Below are positions 17,189 to 26,791 of a stretch of 64,000 nt of DNA, piece after piece; positions within the stretch are counted from its first letter, which is position 1; each line of letters starts with the position of its first letter. Both the position numbers and the translations under genes were made by a program. A model generated the notes under the pieces. It had not been told where the DNA came from and searched no databases. It worked only from the letters and a program-made list of their open reading frames with translations. Source of the stretch: Flavobacterium crocinum (GTDB taxonomy: Bacteria > Bacteroidota > Bacteroidia > Flavobacteriales > Flavobacteriaceae); NCBI RefSeq assembly GCF_003122385.1, contig NZ_CP029255.1:1736001-1800000 (forward strand), written 5' to 3'.

Positions 17189-18880
17189 ATGAGTATGAAA
17201 GTAAACAAAATTGTAGTCTTGCAATTAATGATGTCAATGGTATTGATGTTGGGCACGGCTAGTTGTAGCAAAAAATCGAGTTCCACTCACGCTTCAAGAG
17301 CCACTGGTTGGGACGTAGATAGTCAGAATGGAACTGCTGCCAGAAATGCAGGTAAAAAACAACAGGCTGGTCCTGGTTTGGTTTTTGTTGAAGGAGGTAC
17401 GTTTACAATGGGTAAAGTACAGGATGATGTTATGCATGATTGGAATAACACACCAACTCAACAACACGTTCAGTCATTCTATATGGATGAAACCGAAGTT
17501 ACAAACGGTATGTACTTAGAATACCTAGAGTGGTTAAAGAAAGTTTTTCCACCTACAGAAGAAAATTACAAAAATATTTACGAAGGAGCATCGCCAGATA
17601 CTCTTGTTTGGAGAAATCGTTTAGGATATAACGAAACGATGACTAATAACTATTTAAGACACCCTTCTTATGCTAACTATCCTGTAGTTGGTGTTAACTG
17701 GATTCAGGCTGTTGAATTTAGTAAATGGAGAACAGACCGTGTAAATGAGGCAGTTTTAGAGAAAAACGGGTACCTTCAAAAAGGTGCTAAAACTAATGAT
17801 GTAAATGCTGAAAATGCATTTAATACTGAAGGATACTTAATGTCTCCAAGTACATCACGTGGTGCAAGCGAAGAAATTGTTTTAAAGAAAAATCCAACTG
17901 GAAGAAGACCAAAAGCTGGAAAAGATGGTGTAGTTCCTGAAGAGAAAAATGTGTACGCACAACGTTCTTCTGGAATCATTTTACCAGAATACAGACTTCC
18001 TACTGAAGCAGAATGGGAATATGCAGCTGCTGCAGATGTTGGACAAAGAGAATATAACATCTACAAAGGACAAAAGAAATATCCTTGGTCTGGAGATTAT
18101 ACTCGTTCTAACAAGCGTAAAAACAAAGGAGATCAATTGGCTAACTTTAAACAAGGAAACGGTGATTACGGTGGAATTGCAGGTTGGTCAGATGACGGAG
18201 CAGATATTACAAATGCTGTGAAAAGTTATGCTCCAAACGATTTCGGATTATATGATATGGCCGGAAACGTTGCAGAATGGGTTGCTGACGTTTACAGACC
18301 AATTATTGATAATGAAGCAAATGATTTCAACTACTACAGAGGAAACCAATATGCTAAAAACAAAATTGGTAAAGATGGTAAAATCGAAATTGTTACAACT
18401 GCTACAATTAAGTATGATACTTTAAGTAACGGTAAAGTTATTGCAAGAAACCTTCCTGGAGAAATTGCTCAGGTTCCGGTTGATGAGCAGGAAACTTATT
18501 TGAGACAAAACTTCAGTACAAGTGATAATATCAACTATAGAGATGGTGATAAACAATCTTCAAGATATTTTGACTTTGGCGATTCTGAATCAGGTTCAAA
18601 AGCAGATCAGGCAATGTACAATTCTCCTAAACATAATGTAACTACAGATAGTTTAGGTAAAATGATAAGAAAATATGATAATTCTAGTAAACGTACTACT
18701 TTAATCGATGATAAAGTAAGAGTTTACAAAGGAGGATCTTGGAGAGACAGAGCTTACTGGCTAGACCCGGCTCAAAGAAGATACTTCCCTCAGGATATGG
18801 CAACTGATTATATTGGATTCAGATGCGCAATGTCAAGAGTGGGTTCAAAATCTGAAAAGAGAAAATCTCCTAGAAACTAA
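17189..18880 (+). CDS. gldJ: Gliding motility lipoprotein GldJ
   Basis: The 563-residue protein has a lipoprotein signal ending LGTASC. A formylglycine-generating-enzyme-like (sulfatase-modifying factor) fold follows, with motifs GGTFTMG, YRLPTEAEWEYAA, YDMAGNVAEWVADVY and VYKGGSWRDRAYW. The last segment, GFRCAMSR, is also typical. GldJ is required for gliding and for stability of the motor components of F. johnsoniae; the FGE domain there is structural and not thought to modify sulfatases. Tandem ATGs at 17189 and 17195 are both possible. A strong terminator separates it from murF. Confidence 0.94.
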   Translation: MSMKVNKIVVLQLMMSMVLMLGTASCSKKSSSTHASRATGWDVDSQNGTAARNAGKKQQAGPGLVFVEGGTFTMGKVQDDVMHDWNNTPTQQHVQSFYMDETEVTNGMYLEYLEWLKKVFPPTEENYKNIYEGASPDTLVWRNRLGYNETMTNNYLRHPSYANYPVVGVNWIQAVEFSKWRTDRVNEAVLEKNGYLQKGAKTNDVNAENAFNTEGYLMSPSTSRGASEEIVLKKNPTGRRPKAGKDGVVPEEKNVYAQRSSGIILPEYRLPTEAEWEYAAAADVGQREYNIYKGQKKYPWSGDYTRSNKRKNKGDQLANFKQGNGDYGGIAGWSDDGADITNAVKSYAPNDFGLYDMAGNVAEWVADVYRPIIDNEANDFNYYRGNQYAKNKIGKDGKIEIVTTATIKYDTLSNGKVIARNLPGEIAQVPVDEQETYLRQNFSTSDNINYRDGDKQSSRYFDFGDSESGSKADQAMYNSPKHNVTTDSLGKMIRKYDNSSKRTTLIDDKVRVYKGGSWRDRAYWLDPAQRRYFPQDMATDYIGFRCAMSRVGSKSEKRKSPRN

Positions 18881-18900
18881 GATTTAGAATTTCTGACATA

Positions 18901-18953
18901 AAATTCCAAATTCCAAATGCTGAATATTCAGTCTGGAATTTGGAATTTTTTTA
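18901..18953 (+). terminator. gldJ terminator
   Basis: The outer stem AAATTCCAAATTCCA (18901-18915) pairs with 18934-18948. The loop contains a second small stem (CTGAATATTCAG), and a T-run follows. Confidence 0.85.
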
Positions 18954-18994
18954 TTGTTTTTTTCTACTTTTATAGTCTATTTAAAATTTTATAA

Positions 18995-20281
18995 ATGAAT
19001 ATTCAGGACATTCATAACTTATTTTTACAATGTAGTTCTCTTTCTATTGATACTAGAAAGATTGAAAAGAATTCGATGTTTTTTGCGATTAAAGGAGAGA
19101 ATTTTGATGCCAATACATTTGCTAAAGAAGCCTTAGATTTAGGTGCTTTATTTGTCGTTATTGATAACAAATCATACTATATAGATGAAAGGACTATTTT
19201 GGTTGAAAATAGTTTGCAAACACTTCAGGAACTGGCGAAATTTCATCGGTCTTATTTAGGTCTTCCAATTGTTGCTTTGACTGGAAGTAATGGGAAAACA
19301 ACAACTAAAGAGTTAATTAATGTTGTCTTGTCTAAAAAGTTCAAAACAAAAGCTACTATTGGTAATTTAAACAATCATATTGGTGTTCCCTTAACTTTGC
19401 TTTCGTTTACAAAAGAAACTGAGATTGGAATTGTGGAAATGGGAGCGAATCATCAAAAAGAAATAGAATTTTTGTGTGAGATTGCTCAACCTGATTTTGG
19501 ATACATAACCAATTTCGGTAAAGCACATTTAGAAGGTTTTGGTGGTGTTGAAGGGGTAATTTCCGGAAAAAGCGAAATGTACAAGTATTTGGCAGCAAAT
19601 CAAAAAACAGTTTTTGTAAATCTTGAAGATCCAATTCAGATTGAAAAATCAAAAGGAATTAAATCATTTACTTTTGGTGTAAAAAAACAAAGTGCAGATT
19701 TGAATATTCAGGAAATTACGGCAAATCCGTTTGTGGCGATCAGTTATGATAATTTCAGTATTGAATCGCATTTAATTGGGCTTTATAATGCAAATAATAT
19801 TAATGCGGCTGTTTCGATAGGTAGTTATTTTAAAGTAAATGAAAGCGATATAAAGAGTGCTATTGAAAATTATATTCCTGCGAATAACAGATCTCAAATG
19901 ATGCAAAAAGGTTCAAATGAGATCATTCTGGATGCTTATAATGCTAATCCGAGTAGTATGGCTGTTGCAATTTCAAACTTTCTTCAATTGCATAAAAACA
20001 ATAAGATTATGATTCTAGGAGATATGTTCGAATTAGGAGACGAGAGTCTTTATGAGCATAAGGTTATTGTAGATTCTTTAGCAGATCAGGAACAAGCATT
20101 GTGTTTTTTAATTGGCAAATCATTTTATGTAAATCAGGTTGAAAAGGAAAACATAAAGTTTTTTGAGACTTTTGAGACATTTGCAGACTTTCTAAAAAAT
20201 TTCAAGTTTGATTCTAATACTATATTAATAAAAGGTTCGAGGGGAATGGCTCTTGAGCGAGCTTTAGAATATATTTCATAA
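18995..20281 (+). CDS. murF: UDP-MurNAc-tripeptide--D-alanyl-D-alanine ligase MurF
   Basis: This 428-residue cytosolic enzyme adds D-Ala-D-Ala to the peptidoglycan precursor, the last step of UDP-MurNAc-pentapeptide synthesis. Visible Mur-ligase features are the P-loop TGSNGKTTTKE at about residues 95-105, the conserved GNLNNHIGVPLTLL segment, EMGANHQKEI in the central domain, and LDAYNANPSSM in the C-terminal domain. It follows gldJ on the same strand but after a terminator. This gldJ-murF adjacency is also what I recall from F. johnsoniae. Sequence appears intact. Confidence 0.93.
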   Translation: MNIQDIHNLFLQCSSLSIDTRKIEKNSMFFAIKGENFDANTFAKEALDLGALFVVIDNKSYYIDERTILVENSLQTLQELAKFHRSYLGLPIVALTGSNGKTTTKELINVVLSKKFKTKATIGNLNNHIGVPLTLLSFTKETEIGIVEMGANHQKEIEFLCEIAQPDFGYITNFGKAHLEGFGGVEGVISGKSEMYKYLAANQKTVFVNLEDPIQIEKSKGIKSFTFGVKKQSADLNIQEITANPFVAISYDNFSIESHLIGLYNANNINAAVSIGSYFKVNESDIKSAIENYIPANNRSQMMQKGSNEIILDAYNANPSSMAVAISNFLQLHKNNKIMILGDMFELGDESLYEHKVIVDSLADQEQALCFLIGKSFYVNQVEKENIKFFETFETFADFLKNFKFDSNTILIKGSRGMALERALEYIS

Positions 20282-20282
20282 A

Positions 20283-20322
20283 AAAAACGAAAGCCATTCA
20301 AATTTGAATGGCTTTCGTTTTT
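20283..20322. terminator. Bidirectional terminator between murF and the PUL regulator
   Basis: A perfect 40-bp palindrome with 20-bp arms (AAAAACGAAAGCCATTCAAA and its complement) joins the convergent 3' ends of murF and the regulator gene, with A-runs and T-runs at both ends. It overlaps the first base pair of the regulator stop codon. Confidence 0.85.
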
Positions 20323-23200
20323 AAATAGTCATTAAGAATCCAATTAAGTTTTCTTTTTTATTTAGACCTAATTTTTTTCTTAAACGGTAACGGGCTAATT
20401 CTACACCGCCAGTTGAGATGTTCATGATCTCGGCTATTTCTTTTGTGGACATATTCATTAATAAATAAGTCGATAAGTCTAATTCTCTTGGAGAAATTGT
20501 CGGATATTGTCCTTTTAAACGCTTTAAGAATTCAAAATGAACGTTTTTGATATGCTTTTCTAAGTCTTTCCAGCTCTTGTCGGTATTAACTTCTTTTACA
20601 ATACTTTTATGCAATTTGCTGAATTCGGATTTGGTAGTTTCGTCTAATATGTTAGTATCTATGTCTTTAAGTTTATGAATAATTCCATTTAGGACTTTAT
20701 TCTTCTTTACAACTTGTAAAGAGTTGTTTACTAGTTCTTTATCTTTGGCTAGGATTTTAATTTGAAGCTTGTCATTCTTTAGCTTTTCGATTTCTTTCTC
20801 TAAATCATGCTGCTCATGTCTGATTTTTGACTCTTTTTCAAGGTATAATCTACGTTGTTCAATTGTTTCGTAATATCTGTTTTTTCTAATCTTCAGTTTA
20901 ACTCTGACAGAAATGAGATACGCTCCCAATAAAATTAAAATCAGATAAAACAAATAAGCAAGGAAATGTCTGTACCAGGGTGGAGAAACGGTAAATTCTA
21001 CTTCACTTATGTTGGATTCTATGCCATAGCTGTTTCTGGCTTTTAATTTCATTACATAATTACCTTCCCTTAAATTGGTGTATTCTTTAATAGCTGTCGA
21101 AGACCAGCTACGCCAGTTCTCTTCAAATGGTTCTAATTTATAGGAGTATTCCACATTTTCCTGATTTTCATAGGTCGGCGAAGCAAAGGTAAATTTGACG
21201 CGGTTATACTTGTAGGGAAGGCTGTAAGGTTCTGTTGTGTTGACAAGATTTCCGGTTAAGATAGTATCTCCGGGAAATGAAAAACTTTCTATGAAAGCTT
21301 TTGGTTTTGTCATAAATGTATTGGGTATGTTAGAATTATAATGTGTTAACCGATCGGTCAATCCAATAAAAATGTTTTGAGGATCAATCGCATTTACAGA
21401 AATGTAATTATTTACCAGATTTCCGGTAAGGTTAGAGAATATGGCTTGTTTTTTATTATAACTGCCATTTTTATTTTTGACTAAAACGCCGAGAGATTCA
21501 TCAAATGCGTACCATAAATTCCCTGAAGGATCTTCAATTAAGGTGTTAATCGTTGGAATTCCTTTGAATAAATTGGTGATTTTCTTGTCTTCGAAAAAAG
21601 TCTCCTGTTCAACTGAATATCTGTAAAAATGGTTTTTAACCTGAAAATAAACCTTATTATTAATGTTTTGAAGGCTGTTAATTCCTTTATAGTTTTCAGA
21701 TATGTTAACGTGTTTTTTTATAAAATCAAATCGTTGTAAATCGTCAGATAATTTTACCTGGTATAAGAACGGATTTTTCTTAAGCCATAAATAATTTTCG
21801 TCTATTTCTACAGAGAAATTATTAGTGGTTTCATCAAAACCTTTTACCTGATGCAGGTAATCATATCCTGAGCCGGATTTTTTGAAGACAGAAAATCCAT
21901 TGTAACTTTCTCCTATTATATAATCCGGGTGATCAGGAATTTTTTTGAATCCAAAATATCCTTTTGTATCCAGAATTTTTGAAACTCTGTTCTTTTCAAT
22001 AACCAATGCACCACTGTTACTGGCACAGATAAGCACATCATTTAAAACCTGGATATTCCAAACCTGAGAAATTGTTCCCTCTACCCGCGTAAACGGACTG
22101 TCTTTAAAAGATGTCCCCCAGGGATGATAAAATAATCCCTGATTTGTGGCTACATAAAGATTGCCCTGAAACGTTGTAGAGGCATAAACCGTCCCAATGT
22201 TGTAGCTGTAATCAAAATAAGAAAACGGAGAGTTTTCGTTTATAAATGTAATCCCGTTGTCAAGACCAAGCCAGATATTGTTTTTGTTATCAATAAATGA
22301 AGCTAAAATAGTATTGTTTTGAAGGCCTTTCTGTCTGTTTAAATGCTGGATTATTTTTCCGTTTAAATCACAAATAATAGCGCCGTCTAATACGGAATTA
22401 AGCACAATGAATTTATTTTTAATTATAGATCCGCCAAGAGAGGTGTTTTTCTTTATAAAATCATTTGCTTCAGTTGTCCAGGGTTTGATGGTACCATTTT
22501 CAGAAACAAAGAGACCTTTTTCTAAGGTTGCATAAAGAAGTCTGTTGTTCGGTAAAGGAAAGATAGACCAAATCTCTTTGTCATTAAAAACGGTTGTACC
22601 GGATACAGGTATTAGTCTTCTGTTTTTATATTCTAAAACACCTAAAGTCTTATCCTGAAAATAAAGACGATTATTTACTAGAAATGAAAACTGGAATTTA
22701 TGTGGAGCGTTTAAGGTTGTGATTTTCTCCCCTTTTAAGAAAAAAACTTTTGTAAAAGATTGAAAAATAACCTCTCCTTTAAAGATATGGATTCTCCAGA
22801 TTAAGTTTATGTTTTCTTTATCTATCGGACTTAGCAGATTGTATAAAGAATGATATCTTAAAATTCCTTTGTCATCAATTTTGAAATATCCAAATTCGTT
22901 ATTTCCTCCCACAAATATTCTTCCTAAAGCATCAATTTTTAAGCTTCTTATTTCTGATTTATTAGGAAGTGAGTATTTATGCCAGTTTGAGCCATCAAAC
23001 TGGATTAGTCCGCTGTTGTTTGCAAAATAGATATTGTCATTTTTATCCTGGTCAATACTCCAGTTTTGAGTTCCACCTTTATATTCTGATCTTTTGTAGT
23101 TTTTGATGTCTGGAATTCCAATATTTTTTACTTGAGAAAAACTTATTGATTGTATGAAAAATAGTACTATTAGCGTCAAGGGTCTAACTGTGAATTTCAT
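20321..23200 (-). CDS. PUL sensor-regulator: beta-propeller, Y_Y_Y domain, LuxR-type HTH
   Basis: The 959-residue protein starts with a signal peptide (FFIQSISFSQ) and has propeller-type repeats over residues about 30-640 (for example DKNDNIYFANNSGLIQFDG and DNKNNIWLGLDNG). A Y_Y_Y domain follows (ENVEYSYKLEPFEENW, LREGNYVMKLKARNSYG). Next come one membrane span near 755-775 (FLAYLFYLILILLGAYLIS), a charged coiled coil, and a GerE/LuxR helix-turn-helix (SPRELDLSTYLLMNMSTKEI). It resembles one-component glycan sensors that activate PULs; there is no histidine-kinase domain. It is divergent from the first susC, so its likely targets are the repeats at 23419-23459 and 30381-30421. The ligand is inferred only. 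Confidence 0.88.
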   Translation of the reverse strand: MKFTVRPLTLIVLFFIQSISFSQVKNIGIPDIKNYKRSEYKGGTQNWSIDQDKNDNIYFANNSGLIQFDGSNWHKYSLPNKSEIRSLKIDALGRIFVGGNNEFGYFKIDDKGILRYHSLYNLLSPIDKENINLIWRIHIFKGEVIFQSFTKVFFLKGEKITTLNAPHKFQFSFLVNNRLYFQDKTLGVLEYKNRRLIPVSGTTVFNDKEIWSIFPLPNNRLLYATLEKGLFVSENGTIKPWTTEANDFIKKNTSLGGSIIKNKFIVLNSVLDGAIICDLNGKIIQHLNRQKGLQNNTILASFIDNKNNIWLGLDNGITFINENSPFSYFDYSYNIGTVYASTTFQGNLYVATNQGLFYHPWGTSFKDSPFTRVEGTISQVWNIQVLNDVLICASNSGALVIEKNRVSKILDTKGYFGFKKIPDHPDYIIGESYNGFSVFKKSGSGYDYLHQVKGFDETTNNFSVEIDENYLWLKKNPFLYQVKLSDDLQRFDFIKKHVNISENYKGINSLQNINNKVYFQVKNHFYRYSVEQETFFEDKKITNLFKGIPTINTLIEDPSGNLWYAFDESLGVLVKNKNGSYNKKQAIFSNLTGNLVNNYISVNAIDPQNIFIGLTDRLTHYNSNIPNTFMTKPKAFIESFSFPGDTILTGNLVNTTEPYSLPYKYNRVKFTFASPTYENQENVEYSYKLEPFEENWRSWSSTAIKEYTNLREGNYVMKLKARNSYGIESNISEVEFTVSPPWYRHFLAYLFYLILILLGAYLISVRVKLKIRKNRYYETIEQRRLYLEKESKIRHEQHDLEKEIEKLKNDKLQIKILAKDKELVNNSLQVVKKNKVLNGIIHKLKDIDTNILDETTKSEFSKLHKSIVKEVNTDKSWKDLEKHIKNVHFEFLKRLKGQYPTISPRELDLSTYLLMNMSTKEIAEIMNISTGGVELARYRLRKKLGLNKKENLIGFLMTI

Positions 23201-23510
23201 AAAATTTTAAATGTATTTTTATTAGAAATGCTTAATAATGCGATTAAAATATTGATTTTTCAATCTGAATAAATCTAATTTTTTAAATTATTTTTAATTT
23301 ATATCGTTATAGTTGATATTAAACTAATGTAATATACAATTTTTTTAATTAACATTTTTATAACAATTTTTTTTAAAATCTAAAGTACAGTAAATTAATT
23401 AATTAAAAAAAAAATGTTGTGTTTTTGTAGTGTGTTGATATTTAGTTTGAAGTGTTTTTGTAAAGAATTTTAATTCTACATTATTAAAATTTAACATTAT
23501 AATTGCATGA
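23201..23510. promoter_or_regulatory. Divergent PUL control region with paired GTGTTTTT boxes
   Basis: This very AT-rich region separates the regulator and the first susC gene. Two GTGTTTTT boxes lie at 23419-23426 and 23452-23459, exactly 33 bp apart (about three helical turns). A variant -7 box TATAATTG sits at 23498-23505. The same arrangement recurs before the second susC. No other feature was recognised here. Confidence 0.6.
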
Positions 23511-23552
23511 AATTACTAATTAATTAACCAAAATTTTTAGAAAAATGAAATT
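23511..23552 (+). promoter_or_regulatory. Conserved susC leader, copy 1
   Basis: A 42-nt block spanning the ribosome-binding region and first codons is identical to 30473-30514. It starts AATTACTAATTAATTAACC and includes the ATG at 23545. It lies 59 bp from the nearer GTGTTTTT box, the same distance as in the second copy. Confidence 0.6.
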
Positions 23553-26500
23553 GACAAAATTACTTATTTTTTGTGTTTCGTCTTTACTGTTTTCAGTTAT
23601 CGCATTTGCTCAGGATGTGACGGTAACGGGAACAATTAGTGATGAAAGCGGATTGCCCGTCCCAGGGGCAACGATTTTAGTAAAGGGGACTAATAAAGCA
23701 ACTGCTTCTGACTTTGATGGGAAGTTTCAGATTAGTGTTCCATCTAATGGAACTTTGGTAGTTAGTTTCGTTGGTTTTGAAACTGCTAATGAAGCAGTAA
23801 ACGGAAAGACAAAGCTTAATGTTGTACTTAAAGCAGTATCGCAAAGTTTAAATGAAGTGGTTGTTATTGGATACGGTACCCAAAAGAAAGCTTTGATTAC
23901 TGGTGCTTCGACCAATTTAAAAGGAGAAACAATTCAGGATTTAAATACGGGTTCTGCCATGGAAGCACTTCAGGGTATAGCACCTGGTATTAGTATTACC
24001 AGAAATAGTGGTGCTCCTGGCGCTGGAACTAAGGTAACTATTCGTGGAATTGGCACAGTTGGAAATTCAAATCCTTTGTATATCGTAGACGGCGTACCGG
24101 TTGGAGATATAGATTATCTAAATCCTTCAGATATTGAGTCTATAGATGTTTTAAAAGATGCTGCTTCGGCAGCAATTTATGGTTCAAGAGCTGCTAATGG
24201 AGTTGTTTTGGTAACGACTGTAAAAGGACGTAAAGGAAGGCCGGCTAGAATTAGCTATGACTCTTACTTTGGTATTCAAAACATTTATAAAAATTTAGAT
24301 CCTTTGAATGCGCAGGAATATATGTATATTATGGATGAAGGAAGAGTTAATGATGGACTTGCGCCAACTGATTGGAAAGCTACGCTGACCAATAATAGCT
24401 GGCTGGAAGCAAATTATCCTGGTGCAGGAACGCAATTAGGAAATGAAATTTGGGATAAGTTGCAAAATGGGTGGACTGGGACTAACTGGGTTAATGAAAT
24501 GTCTAAAAAAGACGCACCAATTGTTAGCCACTCTATAAACATGACAGGTGGAAGTGAAGATATTATTTATTCATTAGGATTTTCTTATTTTGATCAAGAC
24601 GGGATATTAGGAGGAAATCTTGTAGATGCAGGATTTAAGAGATTAACAGCGAGAATGAATACTCAAATGGTATTAAAAAAGAATGAAAGCCATAGTATTA
24701 TAACAATTGGAGAAAATTTAACTTATACAAATATTCAAAAAAGAGATGTGTCTTCGGGCGATATTTATGGTAATGATTTGCATAATGCCCTTGCACAGAA
24801 TCCATTGCAGCCTGCATATTGGCAGACGGCTATTGATAGAAACATAAGCCCATACGGATTTACTCCTACTCTTGAAGGTATATCTACCAATCAGACTAAT
24901 CCATTAGCTGTAATGTATTATAGAAGTAATTATAATTATCCAAGAGATCATAAAATTATAGGAAATGTCTTTTTAGAGGTTGAACCAATTGCAGATCTTC
25001 GTTTTAAATCTGTTTACAATGTTGATTCCTGGTTTGGATACAGTAGATCAATGAATCCGACTTATCATTTAGGTGTACTTTATAATGATTCAGTAGACGG
25101 TGCTACACAATCTCAATATTTTGGAGCAAACACAACTTGGACAAATACTGTTTCCTATCAAAAACAGTTTGGAAACCATAATCTTAATGCTGTGATTGGT
25201 ACTGAGTTACTGCAAAATGTAGTTAACACCGATGTTTCAGGTACTAGAAACGGATTAACATTTCCTGGAGATCCAAAATATGCTTATTTGAATAATACAC
25301 AATCTCCAACTTCTGTAGCGGCGATTAACACTTCGGGTAAAGATACGGCTGCTGGTGGTGGTGGTTTAATGTCATATTTTGCAAGAGCTCAATATGACTA
25401 CAAAGAAAAATATCTTCTATCTGCTGTAATTCGTCGTGACGGATCTTCTAATTTTGGCGACGGTCACAGGTATGGTAATTTCCCTTCTGTATCTGCGGGT
25501 TGGGTTATATCCAAAGAAGATTTTATGTCTGGTATATCAAAGACTCTTAATTTCTTAAAATTAAGAGGAAGCTGGGGGCAAAATGGAAATCGATATACGG
25601 ATTACGATTTTTATTATACGTCAAGTATTGCTTATGCATTTCCTGGATACTTTTTTGGAGATACTAAGCCGGTTTCTGGTCAAACAGCATATCCATCAAA
25701 AGTTCCAAATCCTAATGTTAGTTGGGAAACATCTGAGCAGCTTGATTTTGGATTAGATGCTTCTTTATTTGATTCAAAGTTAGGAATCACTTTTGACTGG
25801 TATAATAAAACAACTAAAGACTGGTTGGTTATAGCTCAGCTTCCAGGTACTGCCGGAGCAGGATTTCCTTACATTAACGGAGGGGATATTGAAAACAAAG
25901 GTTTCGAATTTTCTGTAAGCTGGAAAGATAAGGTTGGCGGATTCAAATATGGTATTACTGTAAGTGGTGCTGCAAACAAAAATAAAGTTACAAAAGTTGC
26001 AAATGCTGATGGTATAATTCATGGTGTTAGTAATGTATTATCGCAAGGAACTTCGGAAATTTCAAGAGCACAAGTTGGTTTCCCGATAGGATATTTTTAC
26101 GGGTATAAAACGGCAGGGATTTTACAAAATCAACAAGAAGTGAATGCTTATGTTGGGCCATCTGGACAGCCGTATTTTAATGATCAGCGCCCTGGAGATG
26201 TTCGTTTTGTAGACTTAAATAACGACGGTGTTATCGACGAAAAAGATAAGACAATGTTAGGAGATCCGAATCCTGACTTTCAATTAGGTATCCAATTAAA
26301 CTTTGAATTTAAAAATGTTTATTTAAATACTACAATGGCAGGTAAATACGGTATGCAGGTTATGCAATCTTACAGATCTTTTGCTGATATGCCTAAACAA
26401 AATTATACTTCAGATGTTTTTAACCGTTGGCATGGTGAAGGTACTTCTAATACAATGCCTCGTTTAAGTTCGGTTTCAAACAGAAACTCAAATTATATTT

Positions 26501-26775
26501 CTGATATATATATGCATAATGCAGATTATTTAAGAATTAATAATTTAACGGTAGGTTATAATTTTAACGAAATATTGAAAGATTTTAAATTTATCTCTAA
26601 CCTTAAATTCTATGTTGCGGTAAATAACTTATACACATTTACTAAATATGATGGTATGGACCCGGAGGTGCGTTGGGCAGGAAACAATACAACTACTCCT
26701 TGGGCTTCAGGAATCGATCTTGGTTTGTATCCACAATCCAGAACAGTAATGTTTGGATTAAGTGCTGATTTTTAA
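23545..26775 (+). CDS. SusC/RagA-type TonB-dependent outer-membrane transporter (first)
   Basis: This 1076-residue protein has a signal peptide (SVIAFAQ) and an N-terminal carboxypeptidase-D-like domain (GTISDESGLPVPGATILVKG). A TonB box/plug region has NEVVVIGYGTQKK and LKDAASAAIYGSRAANGVVLV, and a large beta barrel ends GLSADF. SusC proteins form the pore through which oligosaccharides capped by SusD enter, powered by TonB. It begins a SusC-SusD-lipoprotein cassette under the shared promoter design. Its N-terminal region closely resembles the second SusC, while the barrels diverge. Substrate specificity is inferred from neighbouring glucanases. Confidence 0.93.
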   Translation: MKLTKLLIFCVSSLLFSVIAFAQDVTVTGTISDESGLPVPGATILVKGTNKATASDFDGKFQISVPSNGTLVVSFVGFETANEAVNGKTKLNVVLKAVSQSLNEVVVIGYGTQKKALITGASTNLKGETIQDLNTGSAMEALQGIAPGISITRNSGAPGAGTKVTIRGIGTVGNSNPLYIVDGVPVGDIDYLNPSDIESIDVLKDAASAAIYGSRAANGVVLVTTVKGRKGRPARISYDSYFGIQNIYKNLDPLNAQEYMYIMDEGRVNDGLAPTDWKATLTNNSWLEANYPGAGTQLGNEIWDKLQNGWTGTNWVNEMSKKDAPIVSHSINMTGGSEDIIYSLGFSYFDQDGILGGNLVDAGFKRLTARMNTQMVLKKNESHSIITIGENLTYTNIQKRDVSSGDIYGNDLHNALAQNPLQPAYWQTAIDRNISPYGFTPTLEGISTNQTNPLAVMYYRSNYNYPRDHKIIGNVFLEVEPIADLRFKSVYNVDSWFGYSRSMNPTYHLGVLYNDSVDGATQSQYFGANTTWTNTVSYQKQFGNHNLNAVIGTELLQNVVNTDVSGTRNGLTFPGDPKYAYLNNTQSPTSVAAINTSGKDTAAGGGGLMSYFARAQYDYKEKYLLSAVIRRDGSSNFGDGHRYGNFPSVSAGWVISKEDFMSGISKTLNFLKLRGSWGQNGNRYTDYDFYYTSSIAYAFPGYFFGDTKPVSGQTAYPSKVPNPNVSWETSEQLDFGLDASLFDSKLGITFDWYNKTTKDWLVIAQLPGTAGAGFPYINGGDIENKGFEFSVSWKDKVGGFKYGITVSGAANKNKVTKVANADGIIHGVSNVLSQGTSEISRAQVGFPIGYFYGYKTAGILQNQQEVNAYVGPSGQPYFNDQRPGDVRFVDLNNDGVIDEKDKTMLGDPNPDFQLGIQLNFEFKNVYLNTTMAGKYGMQVMQSYRSFADMPKQNYTSDVFNRWHGEGTSNTMPRLSSVSNRNSNYISDIYMHNADYLRINNLTVGYNFNEILKDFKFISNLKFYVAVNNLYTFTKYDGMDPEVRWAGNNTTTPWASGIDLGLYPQSRTVMFGLSADF

Positions 26776-26791
26776 TATTAATACATTCAAA

